Source of the DNA: Alphaproteobacteria bacterium
Lineage (GTDB): Bacteria; Pseudomonadota; Alphaproteobacteria; Micavibrionales; Micavibrionaceae
Direction of reading: 5' to 3'
Assembly (NCBI GenBank): GCA_030639165.1
Contig: DAOWDF010000195.1
Location: 1-8,892 of the forward strand
Length of the DNA stretch: 8,892 nt
Part shown: piece after piece, positions 1 to 6,900 of the stretch
Numbering within the stretch: position 1 is the first letter of the stretch
Layout of the letters: every line of letters begins with the position of its first letter
Translations under genes and position numbers: made by a program
The notes under the pieces: model-generated
Told to the model about the DNA's origin: nothing
What the model saw: only the letters and a program-made list of their open reading frames with translations
The model's database searches: none

Positions 1-465
1 GATAATAACCTTGAATTCGGTTTGGGTGAGTGCACATTAGAAAAATGGCCATCTGTTGAGAATGCTTTGGATGATTATAGTAAGCAAGCACCCATGTATT
101 CAGTTATTTATATGATTAATGATGATATTGAAGAAAAAATTAAAAATGATCAGGGTTATAAAAATGCGGTATCCACATCTGGAGCAGATAGTGAAGAAGC
201 ATTAGTTGCATATGATGCAGCTAAAAAAGTAGCAATTTCCAATTATGGTGATGGTGATTATGCTGAAGGTGAGGCAAATCTTCGTCGTATAATGTCCGCA
301 TTTCGTTCAGGAACGTTATGCCACAAGGATAAATGGGGCGGTGAAGTTACATATGGCATGGAAAACAGGCGCGATGCAAATATGGATGAGATCTTGCATT
401 TTGTTCATGACTGGAATGCGCATAATGATATGCAATATTCATCGCCTGAGCTAGAAGTTGCATAA
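1..465 (+). CDS. Hypothetical protein, 3' part (5' end outside window)
   Basis: The reading frame is open from the first base (DNNLEFGLGECTLEKW...) and ends at TAA 463-465, so about 154 residues are visible. A TTG at 22 could be called a start, but the frame continues upstream without a stop and no Shine-Dalgarno sequence precedes that TTG, so I treat the gene as truncated by the window edge. The visible part is acidic and soluble-looking, with no membrane segment and one cysteine near each end (Cys in GECTLEKW and in GTLCHKDKWGG). The tail is rich in His, Asn and Trp (HFVHDWNAHNDM). I do not recognise the family and assign no function. A rho-independent terminator follows 33 bp after the stop, so it is the last gene of its transcription unit. 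Confidence 0.7.
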   Translation, partial: DNNLEFGLGECTLEKWPSVENALDDYSKQAPMYSVIYMINDDIEEKIKNDQGYKNAVSTSGADSEEALVAYDAAKKVAISNYGDGDYAEGEANLRRIMSAFRSGTLCHKDKWGGEVTYGMENRRDANMDEILHFVHDWNAHNDMQYSSPELEVA

Positions 466-497
466 TATAATTTTTTGAAATTATCAATATTAGTAAG

Positions 498-528
498 AAC
501 CCCTGTTAAATCATTAATGGGGGTTTTT
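498..528 (+). terminator. Rho-independent terminator after the first gene
   Basis: The stem AACCCC (498-503) pairs with GGGGTT (520-525). It can continue through two G-U wobbles and TTAA/TTAA (506-509 with 514-517) around an ATCA loop, and a T run covers 524-528. It separates the first gene from the chemoreceptor gene downstream. Confidence 0.85.
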
Positions 529-598
529 GTCGTCTATACTTGTAAATTTTAATCATATATAGTGTCTGGGCTAATCGGGCAGCATGCCAGTTTTACTG

Positions 599-605
599 AA
601 AAGGA
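599..605 (+). promoter_or_regulatory. Ribosome binding site deciding the chemoreceptor start
   Basis: AAAAGGA lies 7 nt before ATG 613. The same AAAAGGA with about 7-8 nt spacing precedes the response regulator (3297-3303) and the HPt gene (7789-7795), so it is the local rule. The in-frame GTG at 562 has no such site. Confidence 0.75.
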
Positions 606-612
606 TACAGAA

Positions 613-2349
613 ATGAGCTATTTAAATAATATAGCAATTAAAACTAAAACACTTATATTTGCAGGAATTTTATTTTTAGTTGTTATTGGTTCCACTGCAA
701 TTACTACCTATGTTGAACATCAGCAAACAAAATCTTTTGATATTGTGTCAGAAGAATCTCATGTAATAACAGAAAAATTATTGCCGCTTACCATTATAAT
801 TAAAGATATTAATTTGAATATAGTGCAGGTTCAGCAATGGTTGACTGATATTTCTGCTACGCGTGCCCTTAATGGATTAAATGATGGTTTTGATGAGGCA
901 GAACTGCAGGCTGTTTTATTTAAAGAAAATATAGAAAAAGCTTATACCTTGGCAGATGAACTAGGGTTGGATAACATAAAAAATTCTATAAATGATGCTA
1001 ATGAGATATTCCCTAAATATTATGAAACAGGGAAAAAAATGGCTATATCATATATTAAGGGTGGCCCTGAGCAGGGTAATCTTCATATGGCAAAATTTGA
1101 TAATATTGCTAAAAAAATGAAAAAATCTTTGGTGGAATTGCTTGTAGAGGTAGATTATCTTGATCATCATAAGGTAGAAGAGATAAACCATAATCTAGAA
1201 ATTCTTGAAACTAAAAGTAAAAACCTTTTGTTAATTTCTATGACTTCAACAGTGATAATTTTATTAATTGTAACTTTTACAACTTTTATGCTTCATTTTA
1301 CCGTCGTAAACCCTGTAGAGAATATATATAAAGGTGTATTGCAGCTTTCTCAAGGTAACTATAATGCTACATTTCCTTACGAAAAATATAGTGATGAAAC
1401 AGGAAAAATTTCGGCGGCCCTTAATTCATTTAAAGAAAAGTTGGCTGACAATGAGAATTTAAAATCTCAACAAGATGAGCGGGAAAGACGTGCTGAATTA
1501 GAAAACCGTGAAGCAATGAATGCGTTAGCAGATTCATTCAAGCAGGAAATAGGTGCCGTTATAGACACTGTTTCTTCTTCTGCGACTGAGATGGAATCTA
1601 CGGCGCAGTCTATGGCACAGAACTCTAATCAAACAAGTGAAAAGGCAATAAATGTTTCTGCTGCTGCCGATGATGCTTCTGCTAATGTTAGCTCGGTTGC
1701 GAGTGCTTCTGAGGAGCTGTCTATGTCTATTCAGGAAATTAAAGATCAGGTATCACGTTCAACATTAATGGCTGGGGAAGCAAAAGAAAAAGCTAAGGCA
1801 ACATCGGATCGTTTTCAGCATTTGGTAGTTGCTGTTGGCAAAATAGGAGAGGTTGTTACTTTAATTTCTGATATTGCTGAGCAGACAAATCTGTTGGCTC
1901 TTAATGCTACGATTGAAGCTGCAAGAGCGGGGGATGCCGGTAAGGGTTTTGCCGTTGTTGCTAGTGAGGTTAAAGGGCTAGCAAGTGAAACGGCGAAGGC
2001 AACCGAAGAGATTTCTGTGCAAATTAGAGATATACAAACAGCGACAAAAGAATCTGATAACGCTATACAGGAGATATTAGATGTTATTCAACGCATTGAT
2101 GAGATTTCTGGCGCTGTTTCTGGCGCTGTAGAGCAACAAAGCGCGGCAACTGCGGAAATATCAGAGAATGTGCAGCAGGCATCTCAGGGGACTGCTAATG
2201 TTACAGAAAATATTAGTGAGGTAACACAAGCGGCTGCTGAAACTGGCCAATCAGCAGGAATGGTGCTGGATGCTGCTAAAGAACTTTCTATGCAGGCAAA
2301 TGCCCTTAATGATACAGTTAATGGTTTCCTTGAAAGAGTTCGTTCTTAA
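613..2349 (+). CDS. Methyl-accepting chemotaxis protein (two-TM chemoreceptor)
   Basis: This inner-membrane chemoreceptor would sense a ligand in the periplasm and control the CheA kinase through CheW. The 578-residue protein (from ATG 613) has a TM helix at about 14-34, a periplasmic, mainly helical sensor at about 35-203, a second TM at about 204-231, a HAMP domain at about 232-285, and a long helical signalling domain to the end. The sensor includes VQVQQWLTDISATRALNG, a segment I associate with four-helix-type receptor sensors; the ligand cannot be read from it. The hairpin tip at about 418-440 carries IAEQTNLLALNATIEAARAG, the CheA/CheW contact signature. No CheR-binding NWETF-type pentapeptide is present; the tail ends FLERVRS. 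An upstream in-frame GTG at 562 would add 17 residues but lacks a ribosome binding site. The gene is flanked by terminators on both sides, so it is probably monocistronic. No che genes are in the window. Confidence 0.96.
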   Translation: MSYLNNIAIKTKTLIFAGILFLVVIGSTAITTYVEHQQTKSFDIVSEESHVITEKLLPLTIIIKDINLNIVQVQQWLTDISATRALNGLNDGFDEAELQAVLFKENIEKAYTLADELGLDNIKNSINDANEIFPKYYETGKKMAISYIKGGPEQGNLHMAKFDNIAKKMKKSLVELLVEVDYLDHHKVEEINHNLEILETKSKNLLLISMTSTVIILLIVTFTTFMLHFTVVNPVENIYKGVLQLSQGNYNATFPYEKYSDETGKISAALNSFKEKLADNENLKSQQDERERRAELENREAMNALADSFKQEIGAVIDTVSSSATEMESTAQSMAQNSNQTSEKAINVSAAADDASANVSSVASASEELSMSIQEIKDQVSRSTLMAGEAKEKAKATSDRFQHLVVAVGKIGEVVTLISDIAEQTNLLALNATIEAARAGDAGKGFAVVASEVKGLASETAKATEEISVQIRDIQTATKESDNAIQEILDVIQRIDEISGAVSGAVEQQSAATAEISENVQQASQGTANVTENISEVTQAAAETGQSAGMVLDAAKELSMQANALNDTVNGFLERVRS

Positions 2350-2408
2350 TTAGGGTTAGGTAGGGCAGGGGTAATACCCATTACTTTAGTTAATATATTG
2401 TGAATTTA

Positions 2409-2445
2409 TAAGAACCCTCGGCTTTGGCTGGGGGTTCTTACTTTT
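2409..2445 (+). terminator. Strong rho-independent terminator of the chemoreceptor gene
   Basis: TAAGAACCC (2409-2417) pairs perfectly with GGGTTCTTA (2432-2440). The stem continues inward (TCGGC with GCTGG, wobbles included) to a 4-nt loop, giving about 14 bp, followed by CTTTT. It starts 60 bp after the stop codon. On the minus strand the integrase remnant runs into the same hairpin, though with a poor T run. Confidence 0.88.
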
Positions 2446-2638
2446 ATAGTGCAGATATTAAATATATAAAAAGTATGGGACAAAGACCAAATGATTTTTT
2501 GCTAGATGGCGGAAAGTATAAAACTTTGGGTGGATATGGGCAGCAACGCTTTGGTGGGGCATCAGTTAACTTACTTAGGGCTTTTGACAGCACGTCTAAA
2601 GGCTTGGCATTCTTACATTTTGTATCATTAAGTTTCAT
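2444..2638 (-). pseudogene. Truncated tyrosine-recombinase (P4-type integrase) N-terminus
   Basis: Read on the minus strand from ATG 2638, the frame encodes 64 residues and begins MKLNDTKCKNAKP. This resembles the start of the arm-DNA-binding domain (DUF4102 type) of P4-like integrases, which commonly read M-x-L-T-D-x-x-x-R-x-A-K-P. A second matching piece, KLTDA, falls roughly where the family has K-L-x-D-G-G-G-L. After that the similarity stops: the remaining residues (PPKRCCPYPP onwards) do not look like an integrase in any frame I tried. GAGG lies 9 nt before the ATG (CCTC at 2648-2651 on the + strand). A complete family member has roughly 400 residues, so this is a stump with no catalytic domain. 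It lies 177 bp beyond the 3' end of tRNA-Tyr and reads away from it, the usual place for such an integrase. The family call rests on a short match and is uncertain. Confidence 0.5.
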
Positions 2639-2640
2639 TT

Positions 2641-2690
2641 GTTGGTACCTCGCTTGCGTTGTTGTTGGTATGTCCAATAAATATACCAAC
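2641..2690. repeat. Three GTTGGTA sites, two direct and one inverted
   Basis: GTTGGTA occurs at 2641-2647 and 2664-2670 on the + strand and inverted at 2684-2690. The second and third form a perfect 8-bp inverted repeat (GTTGGTAT 2664-2671, ATACCAAC 2683-2690). They lie between tRNA-Tyr and the integrase-like start, and the first adjoins its ribosome binding site. Position suggests integrase or excisionase arm sites, or an autoregulatory operator; function is inferred only. Confidence 0.4.
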
Positions 2691-2696
2691 ATTCTG

Positions 2697-2779
2697 AGCG
2701 GTTGCAGGCGAACAACAACAAACGATAAAGGGCATAAGTAACGCCAAACCCCTTGAATAACAAAGGATACAGCGGTTGC
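2697..2779 (+). repeat. Direct 9-bp repeat AGCGGTTGC
   Basis: AGCGGTTGC is present at 2697-2705 and 2771-2779, 74 bp apart, between the integrase stump and the 3' end of tRNA-Tyr. It could belong to a former attachment region. A 9-bp match alone is weak evidence. Confidence 0.3.
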
Positions 2780-2814
2780 CTGTGAATGTAAATGAATATC
2801 GATAAAAGGGAAAA

Positions 2815-2900
2815 TGGTGGAGGGGGCAGGATTCGAACCTGCGTACGCATACGCGGGCGGAGTTACAATCCGCTGCCTTTAACCACTCGACCACCCCTCC
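2815..2900 (-). tRNA. tRNA-Tyr (anticodon GUA)
   Basis: On the minus strand the 86-nt sequence folds as a class II tRNA with a long variable arm. The acceptor stem is GGAGGGG with CCCCTCC (2894-2900 and 2819-2825 on the + strand). The T arm is GCAGG-TTCGAAT-CCTGC. The anticodon stem is GCGGA/TCCGC around loop TTGTAAC, with the anticodon GTA at 2866-2864. The discriminator A is at 2818 and an encoded CCA at 2817-2815. A spurious protein frame runs through it and should be ignored. tRNA 3' ends are common integration targets, which fits the integrase stump just beyond. Confidence 0.97.
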
Positions 2901-2937
2901 ATTTGAAGTAACCTAATTCAGGCAAATTTAAGTGTGC

Positions 2938-2966
2938 AGAAAAGAGGTTTTTTGACCTTTTGTCAA
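2938..2966 (-). promoter_or_regulatory. Probable promoter of tRNA-Tyr
   Basis: On the minus strand a perfect TTGACA (-35; 2966-2961) is followed after 17 bp by TTTTCT (2943-2938) in the -10 position. Initiation near 2931 would give a leader of about 30 nt before the tRNA 5' end at 2900. The -10 matches only half of the consensus, so the -35 and the spacing carry the call. Confidence 0.5.
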
Positions 2967-3143
2967 GCCTGAAAAGACCTTCCTTACGAAAAATAAATTA
3001 TATGGTACGCATGAGCCCAAACAATTATGCAATTTGGTGCTTTGGCATTGTCCTTAAGCTATGCGCTAATTTCTTTTTATCTTTGCAGAACTAGCGGGCA
3101 ATTACTGTCAATATAATTACATATGGATAAAAATGAGCAGGAG

Positions 3144-3151
3144 CCCCCCCC
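3144..3151 (+). repeat. C8 homopolymer tract
   Basis: Eight consecutive C residues lie in a strongly AT-rich intergenic region, 159 bp upstream of the response regulator start. Such tracts can change length by replication slippage; whether this one affects expression is unknown. Confidence 0.6.
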
Positions 3152-3310
3152 AATTTATTTAAAAACTTTCTAGACTTTTAAGGAAAGCTATATAAAGTAA
3201 TTACTATCATAGGTGGTTGTTTTGTGCATGTGTTTGGCTTTTTCATTATTGAAAGATGCATCGTTAAAATTATTCCTTATATTATTACAATTTTTAAAAA
3301 GGATATATAA

Positions 3311-3682
3311 ATGACAAAGGTTTTGGTAATTGATGACGATAACACCATTCTTAGTATGGTTGCATCTATTTTGGAGCAGGCAGGTTATATGCCCGTTACG
3401 GCAGTTGGAGGAGAAGCTGGATTGGAAATGGCAAAAAAAGAGCTACCAGCTGCAATACTTCTTGATAGGCAGATGCCTAATATGGATGGTAATCAGGTTT
3501 TGATGCAACTAAAAGATGGTGCAAATACCCGTGATGTACCGGTTATTATGTTGACGACTGATAATAAAGTTAGTGATGTTTCGACTTGCCTAGAAATTGG
3601 AGCCGTGGATTATATAGTTAAACCATTTAATAAGGATAATTTTCTTATTCGCTTAGATAGAGCACTGAAAAATACCAAATGA
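3311..3682 (+). CDS. Single-domain CheY-like response regulator
   Basis: This 123-residue cytoplasmic protein consists of a receiver domain only. The acidic pocket is Asp8-Asp9, the phosphoacceptor is Asp52 (LLDRQMPNMDG), the switch threonine is Thr82 (MLTTD) and the conserved lysine is Lys104 (VKPF); all are intact, so it should accept phosphate. No DNA-binding or enzymatic output follows: the protein ends 19 residues after Lys104. It could act by protein-protein contact, as CheY does, or as an intermediate or phosphate sink in a relay with the downstream kinase and HPt protein. ATG 3311 follows AAAAAGGA by 7 nt. The gene lies 273 bp upstream of the hybrid kinase with no clear terminator between, so cotranscription or a separate kinase promoter are both possible. 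Its partner cannot be proven from sequence. Confidence 0.92.
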   Translation: MTKVLVIDDDNTILSMVASILEQAGYMPVTAVGGEAGLEMAKKELPAAILLDRQMPNMDGNQVLMQLKDGANTRDVPVIMLTTDNKVSDVSTCLEIGAVDYIVKPFNKDNFLIRLDRALKNTK

Positions 3683-3804
3683 TAAAATATATTTATTATT
3701 TTGTGTGATGTAAAAGTAATTCAAAATTGAATACGTAGGTGTTTAAAATAGTTAATTAATTATATTCAATATGTTTTCATGTACAGTTTATAGTAAGAGT
3801 TAAT

Positions 3805-3831
3805 GGTAGGTGGTCAATGCATCTACCTGCC
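3805..3831 (+). promoter_or_regulatory. Inverted repeat in the region before the hybrid kinase
   Basis: GGTAGGT (3805-3811) pairs with ACCTGCC (3825-3831), with one G-U pair and a 13-nt loop. No T run follows, so it is not an ordinary terminator. It may be an operator or an mRNA hairpin in the 273-bp gap (3683-3955), which otherwise shows only AT-rich sequence and short repeats. Confidence 0.25.
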
Positions 3832-3955
3832 TATTGCCTATGATAATTACTTTTATAACTATGAGTAGATTAAACCCATGATTGTGGTAGGTCTATGGTG
3901 ACTCGGCTATTATATCTAATTGATTGAAAACAGAAGTAATTTAATGAGGTGAGTT

Positions 3956-6900
3956 ATGGCACATAGTGCAAATAATAAAGGCAATACCCAACAAGATCCT
4001 AAAAAAATCTTTTTTTCTTCTATAGGAAATAAGGTTTCGATGTTCATTTTCTTTATGACGTTAGCTACCACATTAATTATTAGCGGAATATACTATTTCC
4101 GTACTAACAGCCTGATAATTCAAAAGGAGATTGATCAGCTGTCACATGATAGCCACGCAATGTTGCCTCTTTTCACATCGCTTTATAAAGAAGTTAGTGA
4201 TGACACACTTATGCTCTCTCAAATGCCTTCTGTGCAGGGCATTATAAGATCTTCACAAAATAACGGTATTGACCCCAGTGATAGTTCTTCAATGGAGCTT
4301 TGGAAAGCACGCTTAGAATCTATATTTTATTCTATCTTAGATAATCGATCACACTATATGCAAATTCGCTATATAGGGGTTAATGATAATGGAAAGGAGC
4401 TAGTTCGGGTAGAACGCACTGAAGATGGGGGTGTTCGTATATTAGATGTTGGTGAATTACAGTCTAAGGGGAGCGAAGATTATTTTAATAAATCTATTAA
4501 CCTAAAATCAGGAGAAGAGTATTTTTCAGATATTACTCTTAACCGCGAACATGGTGAAATCTCAAAGCCATATACTCCGACATTGCGCGTGGCTACACCA
4601 GTTTACGATGTAAATGGAGAGGTGTTTGGTGTTATTATTATAAATGTAAGCTATATTGAGATTTTAAAGTATCTTAGGGAGCATACTGGTGAAAATAAAA
4701 GCTTATATATTACAAACTCTAACGGATATTTTATTGTTCATCCAGATAAGAGTAAAGAGTTTGGTTTTGAATTCGGTAAGAGTTATATTATTGATAATGA
4801 ATTTCCTTTATTAAAAAAAGTTACAGCTGAAAAAGTTGACCATGATGAGGGTGGTGGGCAACATAAAGGTGAGACCAATCATTCTCATGAGTATAAGCAT
4901 ATATTTTTTTCTGAGGTTAACGGACAGTATGCCCATTATTTGAAGATACAATTTGACCCATATGATCATAAAAGATTTCTTGGTATTGTGCTGATAGCGC
5001 CTAAAAGTGAAATTTTGCATGACGCCTTAGTTGTTCGTAATCAAAGTTTTATTCTAGCGCTAGTTTTAACGATTATAGTTTCAGCATTTACAATTTGGGT
5101 TTCACGATTCTTTATTAACCCCCTCAATAATATTATTTCAGAGGTTAGATCTTATGATCAAGGCGGCAAAGTTTTGACCTTGCCGGTGGATCGTAAGGAT
5201 GAGCTAGGAGAATTGGCTTTAGCTTTTTCTTCACTATACTCAAATCTTAATAACTCAAAAATAGCAGAGCAACGCACGATGGAAGAGTTGTCCATATATG
5301 CTAAGGATTTGGAGGATGCTAAGACAGATGCCGAAAATGCCAATAGTATGAAATCTGATTTTCTGGCAACAATGAGCCATGAAATACGTACGCCGATGAA
5401 TGGTATTATTGGCATGACGGAATTATTGCTTGATACTAAGCTTACACATAAACAACGTAATCACGCCCGCATTGTTATTAACTCTGCTGATGCTTTGCTT
5501 GATATAATTAATGATATACTCGACTTTTCTAAAATTGAGTCTGGTAAGATGGAGTTAGAGCCAATTTCATTTGACCTCTTACAAATAGTTGAAGATGTAG
5601 CTTCGCTTTTATCCATTCGTACTCGGGAAAAGTCTATAGAGATGATTGTACGATTTGTACCAGATACGCCGCAATATTTAATTGGTGATTCAGGGCGTAT
5701 AAGGCAGATGATAGTTAATTTGGTAAGTAATGCAATTAAATTTACCGAGAAAGGCTATGTGCTAATTATTGTTGAAGAAGATAAGGAAGCTAAGCTGCGG
5801 GACGGGCGGTTAAAGATAAAAATTTCTGTTCAAGATACGGGCATTGGTATTCCTAAAGATAAGCAACAGGTGATTTTTGATAAATTTTCTCAAGCTGATT
5901 CATCAACTACACGGCAATTTGGGGGTACTGGGTTAGGCCTTGCTATATGTCGAGAGCTATCACAAATGATGGATGGTGAAATTGGCGTAGATAGCGATGT
6001 AGGGGAGGGGTCAACTTTCTGGTTTACTATTGCATTAGAAAAGGACAGCAGTGAAAAAAAACGCGAGATAATTCCAGCGGATAATTTGGATAGTTTGCGT
6101 GTTCTAATCGTTGATGATGTTGATGTTAATTGCGTATTGCTTGAAGAGAGATTGAGCGGTTTTGGTATGCGTCCAGATATATGTAATGACAGTATAGAAG
6201 CTCTAAAAAAGATGAGTGAGGCTGTGAAGCAAGGCGATCCTTATAATATAGCTCTTATTGATTACATTATGCCTGGTATGAACGGAGAAGAGCTTGCAAA
6301 GGAAATCAAAGCAAATGAAGAGCTAAATAGAACAGCTTTAATTATGCTTACTGCTGCATCTGGTAAGGCAGATTTTCGCAGATATTCTGCTTCTGGGTTT
6401 TCTGCATTTCTAACCAAGCCAGTTTATACTGAAGAGTTGTTAGAAACGCTATCACTGGTTTGGCAAGAATATAATTCTGGTAATACTAACGCTATGATTA
6501 CTGGTGATAATTCTATGGCAAATGATAATGATAATGGAATGGATGTTATTCAGTTTAGGGATACGCGGATTTTATTGGCAGAAGATAATAAAACCAATCA
6601 GGGCTTTGCTATAGAAATTCTAGAGGGTGCCAATTGTAATGTTGATGTTGCCGAAGATGGTAAAATGGCCGTAGATATGGTAAGTGGTAAGCCGTATGAT
6701 TTGATCTTTATGGATTGCGAAATGCCAGAGATGAATGGATTTGATGCAAGTCTAATAATTAGCAAAATGAAAAAAGATAGGGTGATCGAAGAGATACCAA
6801 TCGTCGCTCTTACGGCGAATGCTATGAAGGGAGATAAAGAAAAATGCCTTGGTGCGGGAATGGATGATTATCTATCCAAGCCAATGCGTAAGGCAGAAAT

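Larger units (their letters stand above)
2901..3310. other. 410-bp intergenic region between tRNA-Tyr and the response regulator
   Basis: There is no credible gene on either strand. It holds the tRNA promoter (minus strand, 2938-2966), a run of eight C (3144-3151) and an AT-rich leader before the response regulator. A TTGAAA at about 3250 followed by TA-rich sequence may contain a promoter for the regulator, but no -10 at proper spacing is convincing. The regulator's ribosome binding site is AAAAAGGA at 3296-3303. Confidence 0.6.

Noticed and set aside
535..563. Possible -10 boxes (TATACT 535-540, TATAGT 558-563) for the chemoreceptor gene
   Set aside because: No -35 at proper spacing accompanies either one, so I do not call a promoter.
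600..610. AAAGGATACAG repeated at 2762-2772
   Set aside because: An 11-bp match between two places in a window this long is expected by chance; the second copy is not followed by a gene.
562..612. GTG start adding 17 residues to the chemoreceptor
   Set aside because: It has no ribosome binding site, while ATG 613 has AAAAGGA at 7 nt and places the first membrane helix near the N-terminus as usual.
2424..2741. A + strand open frame of 105 codons
   Set aside because: It starts with a TTG inside the chemoreceptor terminator, has no ribosome binding site, and is largely antisense to the integrase-like N-terminus; its composition is not protein-like.
2628..2894. Minus-strand open frames running through the tRNA
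   Set aside because: They are translations of the tRNA-Tyr sequence and its downstream spacer.
3003..3095. A 30-codon + strand frame in the intergenic region
   Set aside because: It lacks a ribosome binding site and is within the length expected by chance.
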